A stretch of 64,000 bases of DNA from Clitoria ternatea. Taxonomy: Eukaryota; Streptophyta; Magnoliopsida; Fabales; Fabaceae. Numbering within the stretch: position 1 is the stretch's first letter; the number at the start of each line of letters is the position of its first letter. Positions 10,376-21,468 of this stretch are shown in pieces. Made by a program: the position numbers and the translations under genes. The notes under the pieces were generated by a model. It was given only the letters and a program-made list of their open reading frames with translations, was not told the DNA's origin and did not search any database. The stretch covers positions 105,230,501 to 105,294,500 of the forward strand of contig CM075669.1 in the NCBI GenBank assembly GCA_037962975.1, in the 5' to 3' direction.

Positions 10376-12538
10376 GTGGATCCTGCGAAGGTAGCTACTG
10401 TAATAGCATGGGAGAGGCCCAGATCGGTCTCGGAAATAAGAAGTTTTATGGGCTTGGCAGGTTATTATAGGAGGTTCATAGAAGGTTTTTCTAAATTGGC
10501 ATTACCCCTGACTAGATTGACTCGGAAGAACGTTCCTTTTGTGTGGAGTCCGGAGTGTGAGAACAGCTTCCAAGAGCTGAAGAATAAGTTGACAACTGCT
10601 CCGGTGTTGGCATTACCTGAGTTACGAGAAAGCTTCGTGGTCTATTATGACGCGTCCGGACTCGGATTAGGGTGTGTACTCATGCAGAAAGATCGAGTGA
10701 TAGCATATGCCTCTCAACAATTGAGACCCCACGAGCAGCATTATCCGACCCATGACTTGGAGCTGGCAGCAGTAGTTTTTGCATTGAAAATCTGGAGGCA
10801 TTACTTGTACGGGTCCAAATTTGAAGTGTACAGCGATCATAAGAGCCTCAAATACCTATTCGACCAAAAGGAGCTGAACATGAGGCAGAGAAGATGGATT
10901 GAGTTTTTGAAGGACTACGATTTCGAGTTAAAATACCACCCAGGTAAGGCAAACGTCGTGGCCGACGCATTGAGTCGGAAATCCCTCCACATAGCAGCCA
11001 TGATGGCAAAAGAAGTTGAGTTGTTGGAGCGGTTCCGAGACATGAACTTGCATGTTGACACCCCTTCCTCTCAGAAGATGACAATCGGTACGTTGAGGAT
11101 TGCCAATGAATTCTTAAAATCCGTGTACGAACAGCAACAGGCAGACTCTTACCTAGTTGAAATGAAGGAAATTCAGGCCAAAGGAAAGGATTTATCCTTG
11201 ACAGAGGGGTCAGATGGGATCTTCCGGGTGAGAAACAGAATATACATACCAAGTGAAGGAAGATTGAGAAGAATGGTGCTTGACGAAGCCCACAAAAGCC
11301 TACTCAGCATTCACCCAGGAACCACGAAAATGTACCACGACTTGAGGAGACAGTTCTGGTGGCCCGGACTAAAGAAGGATGTGGCGGAGTACGTGGCCCG
11401 GTGTATCACTTGTCAGAAATCGAAGGTAGAGCACCAAAAACCGTACGGTGCAATGCAGCCTCTAGAGATCCCCGTGTGGAAATGGGACTCAATTGCGATG
11501 GATTTTATCATGGGATTACCCAAAAACCGAGGGGGCCATGATGCAATTTGGGTCATTGTTGACCGATTGACGAAGAGTGCACACTTCTTACCTGTAAATA
11601 TGAGGTACCCATTGCATAAGTTGGCTCGAATCTACATTCAAGAAATTATCCGACTGCATGGCATACCTACTTCCATCGTATCGGATAGGGACCCTAGATT
11701 TACGTCCAGGTTTTGGACCAGCATGCATCAAGAATTGGGGACGAAGCTTTGGCTTAGTTCTGCCTATCACCCCCAATCGGATGGACAATCCGAGCGAACA
11801 ATTCAGAGTCTAGAAGACTTATTGAGAGTGTGTGTGTTAGAGCACGGTGGAGACTGGGAGCAGTACCTTCCCTTGATCGAGTTTACGTACAACAACAGCC
11901 ATCACCACAGCATTGGCATGGCACCTTACGAGGCGTTATATGGGCGTAGATGCCGAACCCCACTCTGCTGGTCAGAAACGGGTGAAAGTCTACTATTGGG
12001 ACCAGACATCGTGAAGCAAACCACAGAACAGATCCGAGTGATAAGGGAGAAGATGAAAGCATCACAAGACAGGCAGAAGAGCTACCATGACAAGCGCATC
12101 AAGCCATTGGAATTCTCAGTCGGAGATCGAGTGTTTTTGAGAACCTCTCCGAGTAAAGGAGTTGGACGAGCCTTAAAAAGTAGGAAGTTAAGCCCTCGAT
12201 ACATTGGACCTTACGAGGTGTTAGAACAGATCGGCCCCGTAGCATACCGCCTCTCATTACCAACTCACTTGTCCCGATTGCATAACGTATTTCACGTGTC
12301 TCAACTAAGGAAGTATTTGCATGACCCCAGCCACACGATGCCTGACGACGAGGTAGAGATCAAGGAAGACCTAACCACTGTGACTACACCGGTTGGAATC
12401 GTGGACCGATCGGTAAAACGCTTAAGAAACAAGAACGTAAGGCTGGTTAAGGTGGAGTGGCAGCAAGGCAAAACCACCTCCTACACGTGGGAACGCGAAG
12501 ACGCCATGCGACAGCAGTACCCTGAGTTGTTTACCTAG
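10376..12538 (+). CDS. G1 RNase H-integrase part of polyprotein
   Basis: In-frame continuation of the polyprotein after the TGA; the open frame resumes at 10367 and the first ATG is 10376. It begins with the RT thumb region (FMGLAGYYRRFI), then RNase H (YYDASGLGLG near 10645). The integrase has an H-H-C-C zinc domain (HPGTTKMYHDL ... CITCQKSK, about 11310-11420). The catalytic triad is D in MDFIMG, D in SDRDPRF and E in GQSERTIQ. The C-terminal tail (GPYEVLEQIGPVAYRL, HNVFHVSQLRKY, then a terminal YTWERED segment) is characteristic of the Tekay/Del group and includes its divergent chromodomain-like end. It stops at TAG 12536-12538, about 40 bases before the polypurine tract. Without read-through this half has no normal start. 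Confidence 0.9.
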   Translation: MDPAKVATVIAWERPRSVSEIRSFMGLAGYYRRFIEGFSKLALPLTRLTRKNVPFVWSPECENSFQELKNKLTTAPVLALPELRESFVVYYDASGLGLGCVLMQKDRVIAYASQQLRPHEQHYPTHDLELAAVVFALKIWRHYLYGSKFEVYSDHKSLKYLFDQKELNMRQRRWIEFLKDYDFELKYHPGKANVVADALSRKSLHIAAMMAKEVELLERFRDMNLHVDTPSSQKMTIGTLRIANEFLKSVYEQQQADSYLVEMKEIQAKGKDLSLTEGSDGIFRVRNRIYIPSEGRLRRMVLDEAHKSLLSIHPGTTKMYHDLRRQFWWPGLKKDVAEYVARCITCQKSKVEHQKPYGAMQPLEIPVWKWDSIAMDFIMGLPKNRGGHDAIWVIVDRLTKSAHFLPVNMRYPLHKLARIYIQEIIRLHGIPTSIVSDRDPRFTSRFWTSMHQELGTKLWLSSAYHPQSDGQSERTIQSLEDLLRVCVLEHGGDWEQYLPLIEFTYNNSHHHSIGMAPYEALYGRRCRTPLCWSETGESLLLGPDIVKQTTEQIRVIREKMKASQDRQKSYHDKRIKPLEFSVGDRVFLRTSPSKGVGRALKSRKLSPRYIGPYEVLEQIGPVAYRLSLPTHLSRLHNVFHVSQLRKYLHDPSHTMPDDEVEIKEDLTTVTTPVGIVDRSVKRLRNKNVRLVKVEWQQGKTTSYTWEREDAMRQQYPELFT

Positions 12539-12574
12539 GTAAGTACCGACTGAATTTCGGGGACGAAATTCTTT

Positions 12575-12590
12575 TTCAGTGGGGGAGAAC
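12575..12590 (+). other. G1 polypurine tract
   Basis: cagtgggggagaac directly precedes the 3' LTR start tgtaacatcc at 12591. This is the expected site of plus-strand priming. Confidence 0.8.
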
Positions 12591-15337
12591 TGTAACATCC
12601 CAGTTTTGAAATTAAATGCTGAATGAAGAATAAACCATTAAGACTTGATTCCAACTAGAAAATAACTGTTAATTGTATTTAACTAAGTAGATTTAAGCCA
12701 TTAAAATATGAAAATGGTGATGGTCAGGGGATGGGGTGGAGTGCACGTGACTGCTGGGCACGCACTCTCCCATCCCACTCTTCTCTTACTGTGCGCATGT
12801 ATATATATATATAAAACGTGAGCCTTTGGGAGGAACGCACTTACTCTTTCTTTAGACCCTCTCCTCCGTCACTTCATCCTCTACTTCCTCTCTTCGTCTC
12901 CATCTTTCTTCTTCTTCCATCTTACTCTTCGCTCCTGGAGATCTTGGTTCCAGTACTGGAGAACGGACCACACTTCATCCCAGAATCAGGCGCAGGATAC
13001 GACAAAGCCAAGGAAGACCGAACGAACCAGGAGAAAGACATCGGACCCAACGACAAGAACGGAAAAGGTTTCTGAGGTTCTTCTAAAGGTAGGGGGCGCT
13101 TGCATGTCGAATGCATGGTCTAAGAACGGTACCGGATGAACGTACTACTGAGTGTGGGTGTGTGTGTGCATGTATTTATAATCATTAAAAACTGATGCTG
13201 TGCATGTGTGCATGTATTCATAATTATTAAAACTGATGCATGATTTAAGATTCTGAAAGTGATCTTCGTGGCGATGGTGTAGCCTGTTAGTGGATGATAA
13301 TGATGGATGATATGCATGGATCTATTTTCTTGTCACTATGAAAAATATGTATGTGCATGCTCTTAATTGGATTGCTCAATGTTGTTAGTCTGATGACCGA
13401 TTTGTAACATGCGCTGGTGTGATTGACTGAATGATTACGAGTAGTGTGGGAAATCCGTTCTTGCTTAATGACTACGGCGAAGGTGTTCGTGGCGCGATGA
13501 TGTGTAATAATGAATGTGTTAGTTGCATGAGTGAGAGTGGGGCGACCCATGGGAGGTCAAGAACCCCAAGGGAAACGACTTCCAGTTACCAACCCTGGCT
13601 AGATCCCAATAGTGCTCGTGGTAGCCGTTGGAGCTAGAGAAGAGAGTCTCGAGACGCCGTGGGGAGGCCGGTGCCACCTGGTAAGAGCTGAGGGACGAGG
13701 GGCCAGAAGAAAAGGGGACCGTAACTGAGAGTCTTTACCCGAGTCAGATCCGCAGGCATGCATATAGAAATAAGGCTGATTGTGGTGGTGTATAAATCTA
13801 TGTATGTATATGTGTATGATTTTGAATGCATGAATATATATTTGGATGTGGAATAAACTCTGTGTATTATGTGTGTCATGAATGTTGTTTGAACTGTATG
13901 AACTTGGTTACTTGAGAAAGGTTGAATGATAGCAGGAGCGTGTACTGACGCTGATACCGAGTCTGTGAGTATCATTTTACATGTAAAAGCTCACCCTTGC
14001 AGTGGCCATTTTCAGTGAATGTCTCTCGTGAGGAGGATCAGAAGCAGAGCTGGAACGCTGGGCGGAGTGCTGATGCATTTGGAAGGCTTAATTAAGGCGT
14101 TGTTAGATTGAGCCCTAACTGGTTCATACCGGATGTTAATGTTTTGGGGATGAATAGAACTTTATGGACAAGAAGAAGTCCGATTTTGTGTTGTAAATAT
14201 TAACATACACTCTTATGTATATATGGATGTATGGTTTTGTGTGTGTGATGCTATGTGCTGCCTTGTTTCATAATTGTGCTTTAATGGAAACGCAGGGACA
14301 GTATGATTGAGCAGGTTATAGCCAAGTCTGAGTGAATTGAGAACTGCCTTAGGGAAAACTTATGTTGGATACGTAGGGCGGAGTCGTACCCCGCCCGAAG
14401 TATGGGAGCGATTCGCCCAAGCGTGAGGATCCGCGCTGGAGCGATATAGTTGTTAGAATGAGACCCCGGTGTTGACCCCTGATTTGGGCGTTGTGGTTGA
14501 GTCCGCCCAGGTGTTGTCATAATTAGTTAAGTTGGGCGGAATAGGTTCAGACTCCTCCTTTCTCCACAACCTACTATCGCATTTGTACCCTGTAACTTCC
14601 CGTTTTTCTGAGTGAAGTGCGAGTGTGAGGATTTACCTGGTGAACCCTTGTCCATACCCGATGGAGAAAATTACCTTGTAGTCGTGTTAAAGAGGCGTTG
14701 TGCAGATTTCGTTTAGACGGTGTCATACCTCGCCCAAGTAACTAGGATAGTTCGCCCAAACGCGTAGATTTATGCTGAAGCAAGTAGATATCAACTCGAG
14801 ATCCCGCCTATGTACCTTCTTTCTCCGTTGTCGCATTATTCCGTCTCGCTGGGCGGTATTGAACATCGTCTGAGTAAGTGAATATTACGATGTAGTTCGC
14901 CCAGGATAAATATACCCCGCCTAGCCAGGTAGGATGATTCGAACTCCGCCCTTCCACCGAACGCTACGCGTGTGAATGTATTAACACCTTCCCTTTATCT
15001 ATTTCCTCCTATTGAGTGACCAGTGTTACTCGAAGGGAAGCCTCCTTGTGAAATATCCTCTATCCGCTGCTGCTTTACCATACTCCGCCTGGACGGTATC
15101 GGACCCCGTCTAAGCGAACAAACGGTGTTGTGCAATCCGCCCTAGTGCCGGTGTGTTACGATAAACCCTTCGAGCCGGCCTCAGTTTTAGCTCCTCTGTA
15201 GGTTGTTATATGCGCGTGAATGCTCCTCGTTTTTCCCCCTTGCCTGCTTCCTTCTATATCAAATGTTACGTGACTGCTTTTGTGGAAAATTTTCTCACAT
15301 TTTTGGAATTATTAGTTGCAAGTAATAAGGTGTTACA
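12591..15337 (+). repeat. G1 3' LTR
   Basis: 2747 bp, the same length as the 5' LTR and differing at about 14 positions by eye, for example cttcatgg/cttcgtgg near 13266 and gagtcgg/gagtcag near 13743. Nearly all differences are transitions. It ends at the tgact duplication. Confidence 0.95.
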
Positions 15338-15342
15338 TGACT
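15338..15342. repeat. G1 target-site duplication, right (tgact)
   Basis: tgact directly follows ggtgttaca at the G1 right end and matches 5100-5104. Confidence 0.92.
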
Positions 15343-15560
15343 CTCTCAATAGAGTGGATATACAAATTTAAGCACTTTAATAAATATTTTTCTTCCCTAA
15401 AAGAGAATAAGCAATTTTAGCACTCAAAAATATTTTTCTCACAATATAACTCTCAAAAATTAATACTTCAAAGTAAAGAGAATCAGAGAGTAAGTAAGAA
15501 GAAAGAATGAAAGCAAGTATTTGATGCTGCGAAGGTGTGTCCCTGCTGCTTCACTTCTTC

Positions 15561-15570
15561 TCTATTTATA
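15561..15570 (-). promoter_or_regulatory. CopA 3' LTR TATA box
   Basis: Reverse strand reads tataaataga, downstream of the ATCGAT array. The same element lies in the 5' LTR at 31601-31610. Confidence 0.6.
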
Positions 15571-15837
15571 GGAGCTCCAGAGTATGTGCTGCCAAAAATT
15601 TGAATTACACCGATTCCTGATTTTATGCATCGAGAGCCTTAATCTCCCAACATTCCATGTTTCCTGACTTGAGAAGTGAAATTGTCTGCCTCAATTAATG
15701 GAATTGCCATTCAGTCTGTGTCTTCGAGAGAGGAATAAGCTATCTTGAATTTCTGAAAATGCGTATTGATAGTTTCCATGATTCGGCGCAAGTTTGAATG
15801 ATTTTTCCAGTGTATTTTTCACTAAAAAACAACACAT

Positions 15838-16175
15838 GAATCGATTCTTGGCAGGGGGAATCGATTCCTAGTAGCATGAATCGATTCCTTCAGTCTATGA
15901 ATCGATTCCTTGAGCTAATTTCCAGCATGAATCAATTCCTTGGTGTCCTGAATCGATTCCTCCTTTAACTTTTCAGCATGAATCGATTCCTTAGTGTCCT
16001 GAATCGATTCCTCCTTTAATTTTTCAGCATGAATCGATTCCTTAGTGTCCTGAATCGATTCCTCCTTTAATTTTTTAGCATGAATCGATTCCTCGCTGTC
16101 TTGAATCGATTCCTTTTCTTGATTTTTAGCATGAATTGATTCCTCAGTGTCTTGAATCGATTCCTTGGCCTGTTT
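15838..16175 (-). repeat. ATCGAT palindrome array in CopA 3' LTR
   Basis: About 14 copies of gaatcgattcc or one-base variants (aatcaattcc, aattgattcc). The distal part is a 51-bp tandem unit holding two sites each, as in the 5' LTR. It lies upstream of the LTR TATA box in element orientation. Confidence 0.85.
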
Positions 16176-16444
16176 CCTTCAAGTTTTGATAGATTTTGCT
16201 TCGTTTGGTTCCATTCTTGATACTTTCTTGCATGGTTCTTTGAAATGATTTTTCTTTAGCACTTTGGATAATTATTTCACCTGTTTTGGACCTCTGTGAA
16301 TGTCTTAACTTAATTCTTTGGTCTTCATTAATTCTTATGCATTTGATTCTTGATTTCTTGATTCATGTTTAAATGCTTGTGTAACATCCTTTGATTCTTC
16401 AATTGTTTGTCATTCATCAAAACCTGTTTCAACATAGAAATACA

Positions 16445-16737
16445 TTCTCCCCCTTTTTGATGATGACAACAATTGTTCATCTCTGGGATGTTAGTAACAG
16501 TTATATTTTTAAGGTATGGAACTCCCCCTATCAAATGTAATTATAATTTTCATGCATTAATAGAGATGTCATATCATATTGGCTCCCCCTTAATCATGCA
16601 ATTTAATAGAGATGTTTTATTCTCCCCCTTTGGCATCATCAAAAATCAAAGAGAATTCAAATAAAACAACAAAATTTTATTGAACAGGATTCAAGTAAAG
16701 ATGAATACAACAAAGACTAATATCAAGGATTAAAAAA
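16445..16737 (-). other. CopA 3' region with repeated polypurine tracts
   Basis: Reverse strand holds agggggagaa directly next to the LTR (16445-16455), preceded by tcatcatcaaaa. Three more tracts lie at about 16521-16530, 16581-16590 and 16621-16640, the last reading gatgatgccaaagggggaga. Arrays of polypurine tracts are a known Sirevirus trait. No gene. Confidence 0.7.
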
Positions 16738-17838
16738 TCAGAACTCAGAAAATTGTTGAGAGAGTTCATTATAGTTGGTAGTCATGTTGTCTTCTATTTG
16801 GTCAAAACGGGCATTCATATTGTTCTCCATTCCATCAATGCGAGAAGTCATCCCATCAAAGCGAGCATTTATTGCATCAAAGCGGGTATCGAAATGAGAG
16901 GTCAACCTATTAAAGAAGTCATCATTTGGATTTGGAGGAGGTGGAGGAAATGCTTGTTGATGGGGTTGATCATCATTGTCATCACTGCTTTGTGCATTTG
17001 GAGAAGAGTATTGCCAAGCACAATCGTGGTTGTGCCAACCCATTTTTGCGAGATGAGTGCTTCCTATTTTACCTTTACGCCCAACTACTTCTTTTACTTC
17101 ATTTGAAAGATCCATATTAAAGTGTTTGAGAAGCTTTGTAATTAAAACCGCATACGGAAGTTTTGTGAATCTTTTAGAGTCAAGCATATGAGTCCGAATA
17201 AGTTTGGTCCAATTTATCTCTTTTTCATGGAGCATAGCCCAAAGAATAAGAGTTTGGTTTTCACTTACTCTAGCATTGTTTGACCCTTTTGGAAGAATGA
17301 TTTTGACCAAAAGGTAGTGCAGAAGACGATGATCAATGTTGAGCTCCCCAACGGTGCTTTTGGAAGTAGAGGATAGATTTAGAAAAGCACGAGCATCAAT
17401 AGAATTGTATTCCCAATCGGGAGATGGTTCAAGGCCAAAGAAATTAACATTGTTTAGTGGAAGCTTCCATACTTGATGAAGAACATTATCATCAATAATA
17501 ATGGTTACCCCTTTAATTTTGGCTATGTAGCGTCCATTAGAGATCCTCAATGTTGAGTAGAAGGCTCTAATCAACTCAGGATAAATATGATTTTCTTCAA
17601 GTGCGACGAACTCCAAGAGATTTTGTTGCCTAAGGATGTTGAGTACTGGAAAATCATGTTCGTCGAAGAGCGGAACATCAAGCCAATGAGCAGGTATGAG
17701 GAGTCGGTCTGAAAATTTTTCGAGGTACCTGTCAAGTTGGAGTTTGTTCTCAAAGAGTCTTGAGAGATCATTGGTGTTTGAGGAAGAGGAACCAACATTT
17801 CCTCGTTTCTTATTTCTAGAGTGAGATGATGATGCCAT
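16738..17838 (-). CDS. CopA ORF3: accessory protein downstream of pol, coiled-coil C-terminus
   Basis: Intact 366-residue frame on the same strand as pol, about 810 bases after the pol stop. Residues 1-20 are Ser/Arg/Lys-rich. Residues about 45-260 resemble the 'putative plant transposon protein' domain often found beside plant retrotransposons, with signatures such as YPELIRAFYSTL, LILWAMLHEKEINW and LPYAVLITKLL. An acidic His/Gln stretch (about 275-296) and a proline run (298-302) follow. The C-terminus has a heptad-like coiled coil (about 307-360, RFDAINARFDGMTSRIDGM). No signal peptide or membrane segment is seen, so it is not a typical envelope protein. A homologue occupies the same place in CopC. 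ATG 17838 lies about 113 bases after a TATA box. Function unknown. Confidence 0.8.
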   Translation of the reverse strand: MASSSHSRNKKRGNVGSSSSNTNDLSRLFENKLQLDRYLEKFSDRLLIPAHWLDVPLFDEHDFPVLNILRQQNLLEFVALEENHIYPELIRAFYSTLRISNGRYIAKIKGVTIIIDDNVLHQVWKLPLNNVNFFGLEPSPDWEYNSIDARAFLNLSSTSKSTVGELNIDHRLLHYLLVKIILPKGSNNARVSENQTLILWAMLHEKEINWTKLIRTHMLDSKRFTKLPYAVLITKLLKHFNMDLSNEVKEVVGRKGKIGSTHLAKMGWHNHDCAWQYSSPNAQSSDDNDDQPHQQAFPPPPPNPNDDFFNRLTSHFDTRFDAINARFDGMTSRIDGMENNMNARFDQIEDNMTTNYNELSQQFSEF

Positions 17839-17950
17839 GATTTTGAATGAAACAGAAGAGATAGAGAGAATTTTTAGAGAAGAAAAGAAAGGAGTTATGC
17901 AACGAAATGAGGCACTGGGTGAGGTTTTGAAGAAACAGCGTGAGAAAAGT

Positions 17951-17960
17951 GTTTTTATAG
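17951..17960 (-). promoter_or_regulatory. Candidate ORF3 promoter TATA box in CopA
   Basis: Reverse strand reads ctataaaaac about 113 bases upstream of the ORF3 ATG and just downstream of three gaatcgattca sites. CopC has the same arrangement, which supports a real internal promoter. Confidence 0.5.
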
Positions 17961-17969
17961 AGGAAACAA

Positions 17970-18090
17970 CGCGTGAATCGATTCATCCTGGGGGGAATCG
18001 ATTCATGTGAGTTATTTTGCAGTTCTGGACGCTTTGAGTCAAGTGGGAATCGATTCAAATGCTGAGTCATGTGAGGGGGAATCGGTTCCC
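17970..18090 (-). repeat. ATCGAT sites upstream of CopA ORF3
   Basis: gaatcgattca occurs at about 17974, 17996 and 18048, with a variant gaatcggttcc near 18080. They lie between pol and ORF3, upstream of a TATA box. Confidence 0.7.
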
Positions 18091-18650
18091 CTAGCTGGTC
18101 TTGGTCAAATTCGCTACAAGTTCATAGTGGTTCACGTGAATGCATTTGGCAATGAAAGTTTTTTGTTTTATTCTTCACATGAAGGCTTCTGATTATGTAA
18201 GGAATCAATGCTTTTCTCTTTTGTTTTATTGTTCACGTGAATTGGTCAAGAAGCTTAGGAAATGGTTTTTCTTGACTTGTTCTCATAAAGCATGCTGGAG
18301 CCTTTTTCTCGAGAATGATTTGCAGGTGATCACAAGAGTGCATTTTGATTTCTTGAATTTCGAAGGAAAATTTTTACAAGTTCCATTTGATTTTATTTCA
18401 TCACAAAGTCAATAAAATCAATTGCCAATTTTTGCATTTAATTTGAGATCATCTATTTTAAAGAGATTAATTTGTCTCACAAATATGTTTAATCAAGATT
18501 TTTTTAAAACAATAAGTGAAGTTATGATAAATATGAATATCTCAAAAATAGTGTATATTAATATTTCTCAAAAAATAGAATTTGTGTGAAAGAAGATAAA
18601 TCTTTAAGTTAAAGATTTGTGAAAATATTTAAGAGAATGAAATTTGTGAT
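18091..18650. other. CopA spacer between pol and ORF3
   Basis: AT-rich, with no domain recognised in either strand. Short frames at 18007-18192 and 18140-18415 have no recognisable content. Confidence 0.5.
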
Positions 18651-19778
18651 TTAAACAATTTCTAAAATGCCTAATTCCCTTCTAATATTTATAAATTGTT
18701 CCTTTGGAAGGGGTTTAGTAAAAATATCCGCCAATTGTTTAGAAGTTTCAACATATTCAAGAACACAATCTCCTTTTAAAACATGATCTCGTATGAAATG
18801 GTGACGGATTTCTATATGTTTTGTTCGTGAATGCATAACTGGATTTTTGGAGATATTAATGGCGCTGGTGTTGTCGCATTTAATGGGTATTTGATTTAAA
18901 ACAACACCGAAATCAAGAAGTTGTTGTCTCATCCATAGGATTTGAGCACAGCAACTTCCAGCTGCAACATATTCTGCTTCAGCTGTGGATAACGCGACAC
19001 TTACTTGCTTCTTGCTATGCCAAGAAACAAGAGAGCTTCCAAGCATATGACAAGTTCCACTGGTACTTTTTCTATCTAATTTACACCCAGCAAAATCAGA
19101 ATCAGAATATCCTACAAGAATACATTCAGCACCTTTGGGATACCATAAACCAACATTTTGAGTACCCACAAGATATTTTAAAATTCTTTTTACGGCTGTG
19201 AGATGTGATTCTTTAGGACATGCTTGATATCTAGCGCACATACATACTGCAAACATAATATCAGGTCTACTAGCTGTTAAATAAAGTAAGGATCCAATCA
19301 TACCTCGGTATTTAGTTATTTCAACGTCCTTACCCTTCTCATCCTTGTCTAGGTAGCAAGAAGTACTCATTGGTGTGGCAATTTCATTTGCTTTATCCAT
19401 TTCAAACCTTTTAAGTAGTTCTTTGTAGTATTTTGTTTGACTGATAAATGTTCCTTCTTTTGTTTGCTTAATTTGTAGCCCAAGGAAGAATGTGAGTTCT
19501 CCCATCATGGACATTTCGAATTCATCTTGCATAATCTTAGCAAACTCTTGACAAAGGATTTCGTTAGTAGCACCAAATATTATGTCATCAACATAAACTT
19601 GTACCAAAAGGATGTCACGGTTTTTACGTTTTATAAACAATGTTGTATCAACCTTTCCTCTTTCAAAATTATTTTCAAGAAGAAACTTACTGAGTCGTTC
19701 ATACCAAGCTCTTGGAGCTTGTTTTAAACCATATAAAGCTTTTCTTAATTTAAAAACATGGTTTGGAAATTTGTGATT
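18651..19778 (-). pseudogene. CopA pol, C-terminal part (RT end and RNase H)
   Basis: Second half of the CopA pol, cut from the first half by CopB. It carries the RT core LRKALYGLKQAPRAWYERL, the catalytic VYVDDIIFGAT, then the copia RNase H with YSDSDFAGC, STAEAEYVA and CDNTSAINISKNPV. It ends with a tail on IFTKPLPKEQF and a stop at 18651. The frame is open here; the only lesion is the CopB insertion at 19779. The matching uninterrupted region is in CopC at 39885-41020. Confidence 0.93.
19774..19778. repeat. CopB target-site duplication, left (tgatt)
   Basis: tgatt precedes the LTR start tgtatttg at 19779 and matches 27220-27224. Confidence 0.92.
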
Positions 19779-21411
19779 TGTATTTGTATGTTGATGTAGG
19801 TTTTGATAATGACACAACAAATGGAGAAATATCAAGTATGTTATCAAGCAAATTAATTATGATTGATAAGGACATGTTTCAAGGAACTTCAAGTGGCTTG
19901 AATCAAGTAAAAAATGATCAATACAATGCCTAAGGTTCCAAAAGAACAAAGTCATACACATTTATTTAGCAAAGGAACAAAAAGCACATGGAAAATGAAG
20001 GAACAGGTTGATGAATCGATTCAGCAAGAAACATGAATCGATTCATGCGTTTAAAATTGCCCAGGATCACTTTTTAATAATATTGAATGGATTCATGGCA
20101 CAATGAATATTGAGAAGAATCGATTCACACGGGTACAGGGTCCAGGAAATTGAAAAATACAAGCATGAATCGATTCACATCAAAAAGGAATCGATTCACA
20201 CGTTTTAATTTGCCCAGTAACTTCATTTTTATAGTATGAATCGATTCTTTTCTCTAGTTTAATCATGTGAATCGATTCTTGTTGCTGTCAGAGCATAAAG
20301 TCATGCGCAGAATGAATGTTTCCCTTCGGTTGAATCAATTTGGAAGACCCAAGGCAATGCTCCATGCTTTGTCCCTCTCCACATGCATATGTCTCATTGG
20401 AAATACATTCAAGACAAGCATGCCTAACAAGTTAAACCTCCAAGGAATTAAATATTGCAAAAAACTCATGCCATTGGAGTCTATAAATAGAGAAGAAGAA
20501 GAAGACCAAAGACACACCTTCAAGAGATGCATTTCCTCTGAATTTCTTCTTCATCTTATTCTACTTTCTCTCTATAATTTACATATTGGCATATCCTCTT
20601 AGTGAGTAACTTAAGAGTTAGAGGGAAAAATCTTTGAGTGAGCTAAAACTTGTATATCCTCTCTTTGAGAGTTAATTTTTGTATGAGCTTTAAATTGTAT
20701 ATCCACTCTAGTGAGAGAGTTTCCTTGTACACTAAAACACCAAACATCTTAGAAGCTTTGGGTTGGGTTTCAACCTTGTAATTGTGAGATTGAGAGATTG
20801 GGTGGGGTGCCCTTGTACTTGTGAGGATTGGATTCTTGAGTGTGGGACACTAGGAAGTCGCAATTGCTCAAAGTGTATCTCTAATCTACAATACTGGAAA
20901 TCCTCTAAGTGGGTTGCTTAGAGGCGAGACGTACACCGGCGTGGTGGAACTCGTTACATCGGTTTGCAAAGCTTCTCTTCCCTTAAACTCATTTATTTTG
21001 AGAACTTAACTTGCATGCTAAAACATCTACATTAACTTGGTGTGGTTAAATCCTTGAATCAATTGTCTCAAATATTGTTGAACTTAAACATTGTATTTTT
21101 GAGTTAAATAACCTTGTTAACAACTTGATAAATCTATTGGACATTATCTAGTTAATCTTAAATTGGAGTTAAGTGTTGAATACTAAGTATCTATAGAATT
21201 GAATAAACCAATAGTGGGTCTTATTTATTAAAATCAATTCTTGAACATAGCATCTTTAACTCAACACTTTAATATGATATGTGCTTCATAATTGTCTCAT
21301 CTCTTGCATTGTGTTATTTGTGTATCACTAACCGTTTTGAAGGGGATTCCACGCGAAAATTGAAATACTCAATTCACCCCCCCCTCTTGAGTATCGAGGC
21401 CTTGGTTAACA
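19779..21411 (+). repeat. CopB 5' LTR
   Basis: 1633 bp. Eight gaatcgattc-type sites lie at about 20000-20280, a TATA box ctataaatag at 20481-20490, and a poly-C run before the ctcttgagtatcgaggcc end block. The end block is related to that of CopA, so the two families are cousins. Confidence 0.95.
20481..20490 (+). promoter_or_regulatory. CopB 5' LTR TATA box
   Basis: ctataaatag lies about 210 bases after the ATCGAT array and before a gaagaagaaga tract. A copy lies in the 3' LTR at about 26290-26299. Confidence 0.6.
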
Positions 21412-21413
21412 AG

Positions 21414-21432
21414 TGGTATCAGAGCTTGACTC
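21414..21432 (+). other. CopB primer binding site (tRNA-Met type)
   Basis: tggtatcagagcttgactc starts two bases after the LTR end. It is identical to the CopA and CopC primer sites. Confidence 0.85.
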
Positions 21433-21468
21433 TTGGTAGATCAAGCTTAACGGCTTCAAGAGATCAAG

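Larger units (their letters stand above)
5105..15337 (+). mobile_element. G1: complete Tekay/Del-like Ty3/gypsy element
   Basis: Both LTRs are 2747 bp, begin tgtaacatccc and end ggtgttaca. The target duplication tgact is perfect (5100-5104 and 15338-15342) and lies inside the CopA 3' LTR. Between the LTRs are a tRNA-Met-type primer site, one gag-pol frame (8138-12538) broken by a single TGA, and a polypurine tract. About 14 LTR differences were counted by eye (roughly 0.5%), nearly all transitions, so the insertion is recent. Integrase and tail sequence resemble the Tekay/Del chromovirus clade. Confidence 0.95.
15338..16444 (-). repeat. CopA 3' LTR, inner segment
   Basis: Resumes the CopA LTR after G1 and ends aaataca at 16444, next to the polypurine tract. 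In element orientation it holds the U3 part: an array of gaatcgattcc sites (about 15840-16175) and a TATA box (reverse strand, 15561-15570). Confidence 0.92.

Noticed and set aside
16738..17838. ORF3 as a retroviral-type envelope gene
   Set aside because: Position fits, but no signal peptide, membrane span or cleavage-site pattern is visible.
20267..20602. 111-residue frame, repeated at 26076-26411
   Set aside because: Within the CopB LTR across its TATA box; duplicated with the LTR and not a gene.
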